From positions 558,001 through 622,000 of the forward strand of contig WJYK01000001.1 in NCBI GenBank assembly GCA_009668225.1: a DNA stretch of 64,000 bases. Direction: 5' to 3'. Positions within the stretch are counted from its first letter, which is position 1; each line of letters opens with the position of its first letter. This document shows positions 21,411 to 30,196 of this stretch, in pieces. Below the pieces are notes generated by a model. It was not told the DNA's origin. It did no database searches and was given only the letters and a program-made list of their open reading frames with translations. The position numbers and the translations under genes were made by a program. The stretch comes from Enterobacteriaceae bacterium RIT693 (GTDB lineage Bacteria; Pseudomonadota; Gammaproteobacteria; Enterobacterales; Enterobacteriaceae).

Positions 21411-22229
21411 CTACAAGGTCAGCTTCATTTCGTACTGCTGGAGCGCATCCTGAGTAAAACCGCTGCTTAAAAATAACGGCGCAACGGCTTCGGGCAGGCT
21501 GGGGATAGTCACTACTCCAGGGAACCGATGCTGAAGTAAAGCCAGCAGTTTTTTGGCCTTCCCTTTCCGTCGCGCATGCGGCTCAACAAACAGCCCTCTT
21601 AGCTTCGGTATCTCACCTGGGATAACCATCGCATAGGCCACATCATCCAGCACAAAGGCCTTACCGGGCAGCTTATACAGCGTTTCAGCCGCACAAAGCC
21701 ACGGCAGCGGCGCGTCGTTACTGGCCATCATTCTACGAGTCATTTGCAGCGGGTCGACTTCTGCCAGCTCCCCGTCGGCTTCGCCTTCCGGCACGCCAGA
21801 GGAGTGAAAGCCCACCAGCGTTTTCTGGCGCACAAAGCCCATTCGCTCATACAGCGCCAGCCCGCCCTCGTTGCCTAAGATCACTTCAAGGAAAAACTGC
21901 TTATCGCCACGAGCCCGCGCTTCGTCGATCAGTTGCTGAATGAAGATTTTGCCTAACCCCTGCCCGCGCAGCTCCGGACGAATGGCAAACGCGGCAAGGC
22001 GACAGGTTTGCCCGCGCCGGGTCACCAGCGCCATGGCTTTAGGCTCCCCGCGGTCAAGCCAGACGAGGCTGTCGCCGGGGAAAAGATCTTCAGAGACGAA
22101 TCGCCAGCCGAAGGTTTCCCCGTCAAGTCGGAACGGCACCACGTACTGTTCAAAGCAATGGGTCAATATCTCTGCCAGCTGGAAACTGTTCCAGTTAAGC
22201 GCCGGTTTGCTGACGATCTCGTGCTGCAT
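21411..22229 (-). CDS. Tandem GNAT-domain acetyltransferase
   Basis: A 272-residue protein with two GNAT folds. The first (about 1-150) has the acetyl-CoA loop RPELRGQGLGKIF at about 88-100 and the NEGGLALYERMGF motif. The second (about 155-272) has a weaker loop, PHARRKGKAKKLL, and ends in a typical LFLSSGF strand-helix. The second domain may be degenerate. The acetyl acceptor is unknown. It is convergent with gdhA and in the same direction as yczE. Confidence 0.82.
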   Translation of the reverse strand: MQHEIVSKPALNWNSFQLAEILTHCFEQYVVPFRLDGETFGWRFVSEDLFPGDSLVWLDRGEPKAMALVTRRGQTCRLAAFAIRPELRGQGLGKIFIQQLIDEARARGDKQFFLEVILGNEGGLALYERMGFVRQKTLVGFHSSGVPEGEADGELAEVDPLQMTRRMMASNDAPLPWLCAAETLYKLPGKAFVLDDVAYAMVIPGEIPKLRGLFVEPHARRKGKAKKLLALLQHRFPGVVTIPSLPEAVAPLFLSSGFTQDALQQYEMKLTL

Positions 22230-22292
22230 GCTATCCCCCGCTCGAAGCGAATTTTATTCTTCGGAACAGAGTGTTTAGCACATGTCGAAGGA

Positions 22293-22910
22293 TCACGATA
22301 TCGGCTCGGGTGCTGCAGACCCCGATTTATTCAACGGCTTAACGCGAAACCACGGCAGGCAAAGCTGGATCAGCGGCCCGATAGCCAGAGCATAAAGCAC
22401 GGTGCCCACGCCAAAACTGCCGCCCATCAGCCAGCCGGAGAGCAGCACGGTCACCTCGATGGCGGTACGCACGCTGCGCACGGACCAGCCTGTTCTGGCA
22501 TTGATCCCGGTCATCAGGCCGTCTCGTGGCCCGGCGCCAAAACCTGCGCCAATGTACATTCCGGTCGCCAGCGCATTCACGATCAACGCGCCTGCCAGCA
22601 AAAACGAACGCGCCACAAGCGATTCCAGCGGCGGCATTAATGCCAGCGTGGCATCCGCAGCCAGCCCTAAAACAATCACGTTGCTGATGGTGCCCAGCCC
22701 AGGACGCTGGCGCAGCGGGATCCACAACAGCAGCACCAGCGCGCCAACGATTATCATTACCAGCCCCAGGTTTAACGAAAACAGCCTCGCCACGCCGAGA
22801 TGGAAGACGTTCCACGGATCGGCCCCCAAATCTGCGCGAACAAACATCGCGGTTGAGACACCGTAAAAGACCAGGCCGGTATAGAGCTGCAGCAGGCGGC
22901 GAGCCATCAT
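22293..22910 (-). CDS. yczE: YczE-type membrane protein
   Basis: A 205-residue inner-membrane protein of the YczE/YitT group with about five hydrophobic segments. The N-terminal GVSTAMFVRADLGADPWNVFH and the central GFGAGPRDGLMTGINARTG are characteristic. It is divergent from a MocR-type regulator (88 bases between starts), matching the yczE-yczR pairing known across bacteria. Its transport or other function is not established. Confidence 0.85.
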   Translation of the reverse strand: MMARRLLQLYTGLVFYGVSTAMFVRADLGADPWNVFHLGVARLFSLNLGLVMIIVGALVLLLWIPLRQRPGLGTISNVIVLGLAADATLALMPPLESLVARSFLLAGALIVNALATGMYIGAGFGAGPRDGLMTGINARTGWSVRSVRTAIEVTVLLSGWLMGGSFGVGTVLYALAIGPLIQLCLPWFRVKPLNKSGSAAPEPIS

Positions 22911-22956
22911 GATAAATATCCTCGTTGTGTTTTTATGGCTATACCCTCTCGCAAAA

Positions 22957-22995
22957 TGGACTTAGTATTAAGGTCCAGTTATCAGAAAGTGGACT
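22957..22995. promoter_or_regulatory. Repeated TGGACT half-sites in the yczE-yczR divergent promoter
   Basis: TGGACT occurs at 22957-22962 and again at 22990-22995, with an inverted near-match GGTCCA at 22972-22977. The evenly spaced repeats, the last ending three bases before the yczR ATG, fit a binding site for YczR that controls both genes. Confidence 0.5.
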
Positions 22996-22998
22996 GCT

Positions 22999-24426
22999 AT
23001 GACGCTGCGCAGAATCGGTACTTCGTCTTTAACACGCCTGCTGGGCCACTGGCACCAGGCGTCATCCCGCTCGCCGGTGTATCGCCAGTTAGCCGACGGG
23101 CTACGGCTGTTGATTCTGGACGGCAGACTGCCGCTCGACAGCAGGCTGCCGGGTGAAAGAGAGCTTTCGGGCGCGCTGGGCGTAAGCCGCACCACGGTGG
23201 CTTCTGCGCTGGCACAGCTGCGTGAGGAGGGCTATCTGCTCAGCCGACAGGGCTCAGGCTCGGTCACCATGCTGCCCGAAAGCAGCCCGGCCGTATCTCC
23301 GCTGCCCGGCAACGCCCCGGTACTGGATCTTTCCACTGCGGCCCTCAGCGCCGGGCCTGAAATTCACCGGGCCTATTCCACCGCGCTCACTTTCCTGCCG
23401 GAACATTTATCCTCTACCGGCTATGACAGTCAGGGTTTGCCGGAGCTTAGAGAAGCCATAGCGCGGCACTATGCGTCCCGTGGCTTACCCACCACGCCAG
23501 ACCAAATCATGGTGGTCAACGGCGCCGTCAGCGGGCTGGGGTTGGTTCTGCGGCTATTTACCGGCCCAGGCGATCGCGTGGTGGTCGATCACCCTACTTA
23601 CCCGATGGCGCTGGCGGCCATCCGTGGCGCCTCCTGCCGCCCTGTTCCGGTCAGCCTACCCGCAAGCGGCTGGGATGTTGACGGCCTGGCGGCAACCATC
23701 GCGCAAACCTCCCCTCGGCTGGCTTACTTAATTCCCGATTTCCATAACCCAACCGGCCGCTGTATGGACCCCGCCACGCGCCAAAGGGTGAACGAGATTG
23801 CCGCCCGCAGCCACACGACGCTGGTTGTAGATGAAACAATGGCCGACCTCTGGTTTGACGCACCGCCTCCTGCCCCGCTGGCCGCCTTTGGCTTAGAGGA
23901 TCGTACTATTTCCCTGGGTTCAGCCGGGAAAAGCTTCTGGGGCGGGCTGCGCCTGGGCTGGATTAGAGCCTCGGCTAAAACCATCAGTTCGCTGATACAA
24001 GTCCGCAATACCTTTGATTTGGGTACGCCGCTGCTGGAGCAGTTGGCCGCCATTCAACTCTTCAACGACGCGGCGCTTTTTCTGCCTCAACGCAGAGAAA
24101 TGCTCCGCCAGCGCTGCGAGACCAGCTTCGCCACGATGCAAACGCTGTTCCCTGACTGGCAAACGTCTCCTCCGGAAGGCGGATTGTCGTGGTGGGTGGA
24201 ACTGCCTAAGCCGCTGGCCACGATTTTTGCCGCCTCGGCAGAAAGTCAGGGTATTCGCATCGGCGCCGGGCCCCGATTTGGCGTTGAGGGAGCCTTCGAG
24301 CGATTTTTACGCCTGCCCTTTAGCCTTGAGCCCGAAGAGATGCAGCTTGCCCTCCAGCGGCTGCAGCCGTTGTGGCAGCACCTGGCGGCAACGAGAAATG
24401 AAAGTCTGAGGGGAATGGTATTTTAG
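22999..24426 (+). CDS. yczR: MocR-family regulator YczR (GntR HTH + aminotransferase fold)
   Basis: A 475-residue two-domain regulator. The GntR winged helix is at about residues 28-95 (LPGERELSGALGVSRTTVASALAQLREEGY). A fold-type-I aminotransferase domain follows from about 115 to the end, with the PLP-lysine motif SAGKSFWGGLRLGW and the IPDFHNPTGR motif. MocR proteins bind PLP and act as regulators rather than enzymes. The divergent gene yczE is the expected target. ATG 22999 overlaps the promoter repeats, which suggests autoregulation. Confidence 0.88.
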   Translation: MTLRRIGTSSLTRLLGHWHQASSRSPVYRQLADGLRLLILDGRLPLDSRLPGERELSGALGVSRTTVASALAQLREEGYLLSRQGSGSVTMLPESSPAVSPLPGNAPVLDLSTAALSAGPEIHRAYSTALTFLPEHLSSTGYDSQGLPELREAIARHYASRGLPTTPDQIMVVNGAVSGLGLVLRLFTGPGDRVVVDHPTYPMALAAIRGASCRPVPVSLPASGWDVDGLAATIAQTSPRLAYLIPDFHNPTGRCMDPATRQRVNEIAARSHTTLVVDETMADLWFDAPPPAPLAAFGLEDRTISLGSAGKSFWGGLRLGWIRASAKTISSLIQVRNTFDLGTPLLEQLAAIQLFNDAALFLPQRREMLRQRCETSFATMQTLFPDWQTSPPEGGLSWWVELPKPLATIFAASAESQGIRIGAGPRFGVEGAFERFLRLPFSLEPEEMQLALQRLQPLWQHLAATRNESLRGMVF

Positions 24427-24433
24427 AAAGCGG

Positions 24434-24467
24434 ATTATTTCCCTCTAAAATAAAAGAGGGAAATAAT
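24434..24467 (+). terminator. Hairpin after yczR
   Basis: A 12-base perfect AT-rich stem (24434-24445 with 24456-24467), extendable by one pair, directly follows the yczR stop. The A/T tracts on both flanks would allow termination. Confidence 0.65.
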
Positions 24468-24501
24468 ATTCTGTAAGATTAGCAATAAGCGACGCTAAAA
24501 A

Positions 24502-24726
24502 TTAATGCTGTGAAATTCGCGGAATGGCAAACCCTTTTAGGGTAATGGTGAAATGTTCACCCTCTTTTTTAATACTGGCCCCGGTATCGCACCACTCAGA
24601 AGCGATACGGAAAAACTCATCGCTGCCAATATTCCAGCCCAGCTTCACTTTTTTCAGGTAGCCCGAGCGCAATAATTCACAGGCTTGCTGATAGTCGTAG
24701 GCGGTACTGTCCGTACCGGCGTTCAT
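24502..24726 (-). CDS. Unrecognised 74-residue protein paired with an RHH gene
   Basis: I do not recognise a family. The 74 residues are soluble, with no signal peptide or membrane segment. A helical N-terminal half (YDYQQACELLRSGYLKKVKLG) precedes a mixed part with GEHFTITLKGFAIPRI, which suggests strands at the end. The ATG overlaps the stop of the upstream ribbon-helix-helix gene by four bases (ATGA), so the two are co-translated. The arrangement resembles a regulatory or toxin-antitoxin pair, but toxicity is not shown by the sequence. The surrounding 24.4-25.1 kb is more AT-rich than its neighbours. Confidence 0.7.
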   Translation of the reverse strand: MNAGTDSTAYDYQQACELLRSGYLKKVKLGWNIGSDEFFRIASEWCDTGASIKKEGEHFTITLKGFAIPRISQH

Positions 24727-24977
24727 TTTTTCTTCTTCAGCAGTTTACGCAATGCCTTGATCTCACGATCGTTTAATGGCGTTACGCGAGTCTCAGAGGT
24801 GTGCTGGCTGTCTACGTCATCTTCGTCGACGCCCACATCACCGTCGAGATCATCAAAAGCTTTTGACAGAAGTCTCTCCGTTACGCTTGCCAGGGTTTCA
24901 CTATTTTCTTCCGCATAGTGACGAATCTTCTCTTTTAACTCGATACTTATTTTTACGTTCAACGTAGCCGTCGTCAT
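24723..24977 (-). CDS. Ribbon-helix-helix-like small DNA-binding protein
   Basis: An 84-residue protein. Residues 4-45 (a strand TATLNVKISIELKEKI, then two helices with SETLASVTERLLSKAF) look like a CopG/Arc-type ribbon-helix-helix DNA-binding domain. A very acidic linker (LDGDVGVDEDDVD) and a basic Lys-rich tail ending in KKKK follow. Similar proteins are plasmid partition, conjugation or antitoxin repressors; no specific family is assigned. It is the first gene of a two-gene unit and overlaps the second by four bases. Confidence 0.7.
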   Translation of the reverse strand: MTTATLNVKISIELKEKIRHYAEENSETLASVTERLLSKAFDDLDGDVGVDEDDVDSQHTSETRVTPLNDREIKALRKLLKKKK

Positions 24978-25108
24978 TGCAAATCCTTAATGCTTAAACA
25001 GAGGTTGGTGTTTAATACTATAGAGAATAAATAAGATCCAGCCAGCACGGTAAATTTAATATTTCTGTCATAATTCAAATACCCGTAAAATATATCCGGG
25101 TTAAGCCA

Positions 25109-25555
25109 TTACAAAGGCGGCAGCCTGCGCTTTACCGGCGTGCTTTTAACGATAGAAGTATTGCACTGGGCGAACTCGGCCAGCTCATCAAGGATTTCAT
25201 CCAGTTGCTCAATAGAGCGAATCACCAGCCTGATGATGAAGCAATCCTCACCAGTAATTTTGTCGCATTCTATGCATTCAGGAATCGCCTGAATCATCTT
25301 CTCCACTTTGTGCAACATGCCCGGTAAAGGTTTCATACGTACCAGTCCCTGCAGGGTGTAACCCAGAGCCGGCAGATTAGCGTTCATGGTGTAGCCGTTA
25401 ATCACGCCGCGCTCTTCCAGCCGCTTCACTCGTTCTGCGGTACTCGGCGAAGAAAGACCAATTTTTCCGCTTAATACTTTCAGAGAGATACGGGCATCTG
25501 CCGCAAGAATAGCCAGAATATGCCTGTCGATATCATCAGGAAGGTAATCACTCAT
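25109..25555 (-). CDS. Lrp/AsnC-family regulator
   Basis: A 148-residue feast/famine regulator. The N-terminal HTH (about 8-60, ARISLKVLSGKIGLSSPSTAERVKRLEE) is followed by a RAM ligand-sensing domain (about 75-145) with the ECDKITGEDCFIIRLVI strand. It is divergent from an EamA exporter (105 bases between starts), the common layout for an Lrp-type sensor controlling an amino acid exporter. The ligand is unknown. Confidence 0.88.
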   Translation of the reverse strand: MSDYLPDDIDRHILAILAADARISLKVLSGKIGLSSPSTAERVKRLEERGVINGYTMNANLPALGYTLQGLVRMKPLPGMLHKVEKMIQAIPECIECDKITGEDCFIIRLVIRSIEQLDEILDELAEFAQCNTSIVKSTPVKRRLPPL

Positions 25556-25660
25556 TTTTATCTCATTTATAAAGGCAAAAGGATTTTATGACCTAATTTT
25601 AGCACTTCAACGAGCCTGCCACAGTGCGCAGAATAAAGCTCTTTATTCTGGAGAGACAAA

Positions 25661-26554
25661 ATGACTCGTGAGATAAAAACCGGCAGCCTGCAAATGATTG
25701 CAGCGATGCTCATCTCCGGCACCATCGGCGCACTGGTGGTGTTTTCTCGGCAGCCTATTGCCAACGTCGTTTTCTGGCGCTGCGTTTTCGCAACTATCAC
25801 GCTGTTTATTTTGGGCATGCTTAGCGGCAACTGGCGCAGCCATCTGAATCGCAAAGTTGTTTTGATCGCCGCCCTCGGCGGCGTGGCGCTGGTCGTGAAC
25901 TGGCTGCTGCTGTTCGCCGCCTATTCACGAACGTCCATCGGGCTGGCCACGGTGCTCTACAATACGCAGCCGCTGATGCTGGTCGGGATGGGCGTTTTTA
26001 TTCTGAAAGAGAAAGTCAGCCGCAGCAGGTGGCTCTGGCTGGCTGCATCGTTTGCCGGCATGCTGCTGGTGCTGTCTAGCGGGCTGAGCCATGACGGTAA
26101 TAGCGGCTGGCTGCTGGGCATTGTGATGGCACTGGGTGCCGCGTTCTTTTATGCCCTGACGGCGCTTATCACCCGCCAGCTGAAAGGCGTGCCTCCGCAG
26201 CAAATTGCCCTCGTTCAGGTAGCCATTGGCACGCTTCTACTGCTGCCGCTGGTGGATTTCCAGCAGCACATGACGTTCACGCATTGGGGAATAGTGGCCA
26301 TGCTGGGCATCGTTCATACCGGCATTATGTACCAGCTGCTGTACGGCGCGATTCAGAAGCTGCCGACGTCGATTACCGCCTCGCTCTCGTTTATCTACCC
26401 GATTGTGGCGGTGATAGTGGATCGCTTTGTCTTCAATCACAGCCTGAGCCCGATTCAGTTTATCGGCGGCGCAATGATTCTGCTGGCGGCAGCGGGGATC
26501 AATCTGGGTTGGGGAGAAAAGCGCAGGGCTAGAACGGTGCTGGCGAAGGGGTAA
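25661..26554 (+). CDS. EamA/DMT-family transporter
   Basis: A 297-residue inner-membrane protein with ten hydrophobic segments and two EamA repeats (about 10-140 and 150-285). Such transporters export amino acids or other metabolites; the divergent Lrp-type regulator supports an amino acid or derivative as substrate. The IGLATVLYNTQPL segment ends the first repeat and FIYPIVAVIVDRFVF the second. GAGAG lies before the ATG. It ends just before the 4.5S RNA gene, which is transcribed toward it. Confidence 0.87.
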   Translation: MTREIKTGSLQMIAAMLISGTIGALVVFSRQPIANVVFWRCVFATITLFILGMLSGNWRSHLNRKVVLIAALGGVALVVNWLLLFAAYSRTSIGLATVLYNTQPLMLVGMGVFILKEKVSRSRWLWLAASFAGMLLVLSSGLSHDGNSGWLLGIVMALGAAFFYALTALITRQLKGVPPQQIALVQVAIGTLLLLPLVDFQQHMTFTHWGIVAMLGIVHTGIMYQLLYGAIQKLPTSITASLSFIYPIVAVIVDRFVFNHSLSPIQFIGGAMILLAAAGINLGWGEKRRARTVLAKG

Positions 26555-26563
26555 GCCAGAATT

Positions 26564-26677
26564 GGGTGGGGGCCCTGCCAGCTACATCCCGGCACACACG
26601 ACGCCTGCTGCGGCTGCTTCCTTCCGGACCTGACCGAGTTCACAAGTTAGTGTTGCGGGAGAACCAACAGGGCCCCC
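26564..26677 (-). ncRNA. ffs: 4.5S signal recognition particle RNA
   Basis: The 114-base minus-strand RNA has the same length as the E. coli 4.5S RNA and the conserved apical core GGTCAGGTCCGGAAGGAAGC. The GGGGGCCCTG 5' end pairs with the CAGGGCCCCC 3' part, giving one long hairpin. It binds Ffh to target membrane proteins. Its neighbours atl and ybaY are the K-12 ones. The loop carries the GGAA tetraloop. Confidence 0.95.
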
Positions 26678-26840
26678 ATTGAGAGCGTTGTTATCCAACG
26701 CGCTGGCGCATTATCCACATAGACTCCGGCAATTGCAAGCCGGCGGCGGTCAGGTGTTGGTTTATTGCGCATCAACGGTTTAACTTGGTGCTTTCCCCAC
26801 CGCCGATTATCCTTAGATGCGATTTTGTCAGGAGTTCACT

Positions 26841-27152
26841 ATGGATAATCACGATTCCTTCCCGCAGCGGGTTTACCAAATTGTTGCCGCCATTCCCGAA
26901 GGTTACGTCACGACCTATGGCGAAATTGCAGCGCTTGCCGGGTCACCGAGGGCCGCTCGCCAGGTTGGAGGCGTGCTTAAGCGCCTGCCGGAAGGCAGCC
27001 GTTTGCCGTGGCATCGAGTAGTGAATCGACAAGGTGTTATCTCGTTAACCGGCCCGGATCTCCAGCGTCAGCGCCAGGCGCTGCTTTCAGAAGGCGTGAT
27101 GGTGTCAGGGGATGGGCATATCGATATGCTACGTTACCGCTGGAAATATTAA
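26841..27152 (+). CDS. atl: Alkyltransferase-like protein Atl (YbaZ)
   Basis: A 103-residue alkyltransferase-like protein. The active-site motif is PWHRVV at about 54-59, with Trp in place of the PCHR cysteine of O6-methylguanine methyltransferases, so it binds O6-alkylguanine lesions without repairing them and directs them to nucleotide excision repair. The helix-turn-helix SPRAARQVGGVLKRLP is intact. AGGAG at 26830-26834 supports ATG 26841; K-12 YbaZ has a longer annotated N-terminus. Confidence 0.92.
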   Translation: MDNHDSFPQRVYQIVAAIPEGYVTTYGEIAALAGSPRAARQVGGVLKRLPEGSRLPWHRVVNRQGVISLTGPDLQRQRQALLSEGVMVSGDGHIDMLRYRWKY

Positions 27153-27177
27153 AACGCCCCCATTCGGAGGCGTTTAG
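27152..27177. terminator. Hairpin between convergent atl and ybaY
   Basis: AAACGCC and GGCGTTT arms (about 27153-27174) with flanking A and T runs suit termination from both sides. Confidence 0.6.
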
Positions 27178-27179
27178 CT

Positions 27180-27752
27180 TTAGTAAGTCGTTGGCGCAGG
27201 CACCGCCGAAGATGGCGTTACCTGAGTTGGCGAGGTTGACGGCACGGTGCTTGCCGCCCCACCGCTCTGCTGAAGCGGGATAGCGGTATTCTGTACCGGC
27301 ACCAGCGTCAGATCCGCCTTCGTCCCGCCTTCATTGATGATCGGCTGGAAGGTATCGGTGATAAACATCAGCTTATCGTTAACGGTAATTGCTGCGCTCA
27401 GCAGGATACGTGCCTTCGGCTGAATTTCAGACGGATTGAATGGTATCACGAAGCTGAAAGGCGCCTGTTTGCCTTCGGTACGCACTACTTTTTGCGCAAT
27501 CACTTTAGACGGCGCATCGGCCAGTGAAGCGTCGGAGACGGTCACAGTAAGCACCGCGTCCGGCGGCAGAGCAACCCGCTGACGGATCCATACCGTACCG
27601 GATACGTTAGGCAATGCGATGTCGGCCTGCTGAGCAGATGCAGCCCCGGCGGAGGCGCTCGGCGCAGGCGTTGGGACATCAGCACTTTTGTGTGCACAAC
27701 CTGCAACAGCAACCGCGATAGCCAAGGCACTTAACATAGGCACAAGTTTCAT
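27180..27752 (-). CDS. ybaY: YbaY-family lipoprotein
   Basis: A 190-residue outer-envelope lipoprotein. The signal peptide ends at the lipobox VAGC (Cys19). The mature part contains the YbaY domain (about 55-160, with VSGTVWIRQRVALPPDA), a beta-sandwich thought to bind or buffer envelope components; function is not established. Low-complexity Ala/Pro/Ser linkers flank the domain. The start at 27752 has GGAG upstream; an in-frame start at 27839 would bury the lipobox. Confidence 0.9.
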   Translation of the reverse strand: MKLVPMLSALAIAVAVAGCAHKSADVPTPAPSASAGAASAQQADIALPNVSGTVWIRQRVALPPDAVLTVTVSDASLADAPSKVIAQKVVRTEGKQAPFSFVIPFNPSEIQPKARILLSAAITVNDKLMFITDTFQPIINEGGTKADLTLVPVQNTAIPLQQSGGAASTVPSTSPTQVTPSSAVPAPTTY

Positions 27753-27952
27753 TGATTTTTTCTCCTTATTATCAATGTAGCGCCGGGGACGAACCCCGTT
27801 GAAAAACACGCTTAACGGCTTAAGTGTGGCACAGATCACTGAATTCTGCCCAAAACCAGGAATGTTCCCAACAGCGACTCGTCAAATGCATAGTTTGTGG
27901 GCATGTTATAATCACGGAAATTTGCCACATTCCCCCTTATTGAGGACATTTT

Positions 27953-28813
27953 ATGAGTCAGGCGCTCAGCAATTTATTGGCGTTACTTAACCTGGAAAAA
28001 ATTGAAGAGGGACTGTTTCGTGGCCAAAGCGAGGATTTAGGCTTACGCCAGGTATTCGGCGGGCAAGTTGTCGGCCAGGCGCTTTATGCGGCAAAAGAAA
28101 CCGTGCCTGAAGACCGTCTCGTTCACTCTTTCCACAGCTATTTTTTACGCCCTGGCGACAGCCAAAAACCGATTGTTTATGACGTAGAAACCCTGCGCGA
28201 CGGCAACAGCTTTAGCGCTCGTCGTGTCGCTGCGGTACAGAACGGAAAGCCGATCTTTTACATGACCGCGTCATTCCAGGCGCCTGAATCTGGCTATGAG
28301 CACCAGAAAGAGATGCCGCCAGCGCCGAAGCCGGACGGCCTGGTGTCTGAAACAGACATCGCCCGCTCTCTGGAGAAATTCCTGCCGCCGCACGCGAAAG
28401 AGAAGTTCCTTAGCGAGAAGCCGCTGGAGATCCGCCCGGTGGTCTTCCATAACCCGCTGAAAGGCCACGTCGATCAACCTTCACGCCAGGTCTGGATCCG
28501 TGCTAACGGCAGCATGCCGCAGGATCTGCGTGTGCATCAGTATCTGCTCGGCTATGCGTCAGACTTTAACTTCCTGCCGGTTGCCCTGCAGCCGCATGGC
28601 GTAGGGTTCCTGGAGCCTGGCATGCAGGTCGCCACCATCGATCATTCTATGTGGTTCCACCGTCCGTTCGACATGAATGACTGGCTGCTTTATAGCGTTG
28701 AAAGTACGTCGGCTTCGAGCGCTCGCGGCTTTGTGCGCGGGGAGTTTTACACTCAGGATGGGGTGTTAGTGGCGTCTACGGTTCAGGAAGGTGTGATGCG
28801 CCATCGCGGGTAG
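27953..28813 (+). CDS. tesB: Acyl-CoA thioesterase II TesB
   Basis: A 286-residue double-hotdog thioesterase, the same length as E. coli TesB, that hydrolyses medium- and long-chain acyl-CoA in the cytoplasm. Visible features are [10 protein letters not shown] (about 36-45), [12 protein letters not shown] (about 58-69) and the catalytic Asp/Thr/Gln set near the C-terminus ([12 protein letters not shown]). It is divergent from ybaY and convergent with amtB. Confidence 0.95.
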   Translation: MSQALSNLLALLNLEKIEEGLFRGQSEDLGLRQVFGGQVVGQALYAAKETVPEDRLVHSFHSYFLRPGDSQKPIVYDVETLRDGNSFSARRVAAVQNGKPIFYMTASFQAPESGYEHQKEMPPAPKPDGLVSETDIARSLEKFLPPHAKEKFLSEKPLEIRPVVFHNPLKGHVDQPSRQVWIRANGSMPQDLRVHQYLLGYASDFNFLPVALQPHGVGFLEPGMQVATIDHSMWFHRPFDMNDWLLYSVESTSASSARGFVRGEFYTQDGVLVASTVQEGVMRHRG

Positions 28814-28831
28814 TTAACGCTGAAATAAAAA

Positions 28832-28856
28832 AACCTCGCCGACCAGGCGAGGTTCT
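28832..28856. terminator. Bidirectional terminator between tesB and amtB
   Basis: A perfect 9-base stem (28832-28840 with 28846-28854) is flanked by an A-run on one side and T residues on the other, between convergent stops at 28813 and 28873. Confidence 0.85.
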
Positions 28857-28872
28857 TAATATTCATAACGGA

Positions 28873-30165
28873 TTAGTTGTTGTAAGCGTTTTCGCCGTGG
28901 CTGTTCACATCCAGGCCTTCGCGCTCCTGCTCTTCCGGCACACGCAGCCCTACGGTCAGGTCAGCAATTTTGAACGCGATGAACGCGACAACGCCTGACC
29001 AGACGATAGTAATCGCCACGCTTTCCAGCTGAACCAGAACCTGATGTCCCATGGTCACGCCTTCGGCATAGCCTACGCCCCCCAAAGAAGTTGCCGCGAA
29101 GATGCCGGTCATGATGCAGCCGATGATGCCGCAGACGCCGTGCACGCCGAACACATCGCATGGGTCATCAACGTTGAGCCATTTTTTCAGCGTAGTCACG
29201 CCCCACAGGCCGGCCAGACCAACAACCAGACCAATCAGCAGCGCACCGCCCACACCGACGTAACCACACGCTGGGGTAATGCCAACCAGGCCTGCGATTG
29301 CACCAGAACATGCTCCCAGCAGGGAAGGTTTACCGCGCAGCGCCCACTCGCCAAAGACCCAGGAGAGAATCGCCCCGGCCGTTGCTACGACGGTGTTCAC
29401 GAATGCCAGCGCAGCGATTTCGTTTGCCGCACTTGCGGAGCCGGCGTTAAAGCCAAACCAGCCGAAGTAGAGGATTGCGGTACCGATAAACACCATTGGC
29501 AGGTTGTGCGGCTTGAAGGCTTCTTTGCCGAAGCCGACGCGTTTGCCCACCAGGTAAGCGCCCACCAGGCCAGCAACAGCGGCGTTAATGTGCACCACGG
29601 TACCGCCCGCAAAGTCCAGCGCGCCGTGCGTTGCCAGGATACCGCCGCCCCATACCATGTGCGCAATTGGCACATAGGAAAGCGTCAGCCATACAGCAGC
29701 AAAAATCACCACCGCAGAGAAGCGCACGCGCTCGGACAGCGAGCCCACCACCAGCCCCACGGTAATACAGGCGAAGGAGCCCTGGAACGCAACGTGGATA
29801 TACTGATAGAAGGTACCCATTAGTGCTTTCAGCTGGATGTTTTTCAGCATTACCCAGTCAAAGTTACCGAAGAAGTTGTTCCCGGTACCGAACGCCAGGC
29901 TATAGCCGTAAACCACCCACAGCACGCAAACCAGCGCGAAGGTAACGGAGATTTGCGTCAGCATCGACAGCACGTTTTTGGAGCGAATCAGGCCGCCATA
30001 GAACAGCGCCAGCCCTGGGATGGTCATAAACAGCACCATCGCGGTGCATATCATCATAAAGGCATTGTCAGCTTTGTCCGCGACCGCAGGCGCGTCCGCA
30101 GCGAAGGCGAGCGTCGGCAGTAATGCCAGTCCACCTAAACCAAGGAGTGCAGCTAGTTTTTTCAT
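28873..30165 (-). CDS. amtB: Ammonium channel AmtB
   Basis: A 430-residue inner-membrane trimeric ammonium transporter with a cleaved N-terminal signal (ends near AFAAD) and 11 membrane helices. The conserved pore histidines lie in AHMVWGGG and FGVHGVCGIIG. It takes up ammonium under nitrogen limitation and is blocked by GlnK when nitrogen is plentiful. ATG 30165 has the GGGA ribosome site; an ATG at 30174 is too close to it. It is co-transcribed with glnK, 31 bases downstream. Confidence 0.95.
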   Translation of the reverse strand: MKKLAALLGLGGLALLPTLAFAADAPAVADKADNAFMMICTAMVLFMTIPGLALFYGGLIRSKNVLSMLTQISVTFALVCVLWVVYGYSLAFGTGNNFFGNFDWVMLKNIQLKALMGTFYQYIHVAFQGSFACITVGLVVGSLSERVRFSAVVIFAAVWLTLSYVPIAHMVWGGGILATHGALDFAGGTVVHINAAVAGLVGAYLVGKRVGFGKEAFKPHNLPMVFIGTAILYFGWFGFNAGSASAANEIAALAFVNTVVATAGAILSWVFGEWALRGKPSLLGACSGAIAGLVGITPACGYVGVGGALLIGLVVGLAGLWGVTTLKKWLNVDDPCDVFGVHGVCGIIGCIMTGIFAATSLGGVGYAEGVTMGHQVLVQLESVAITIVWSGVVAFIAFKIADLTVGLRVPEEQEREGLDVNSHGENAYNN

Positions 30166-30196
30166 TTTTCCCATCCCAATCAAGGCTTGCCAGCAG

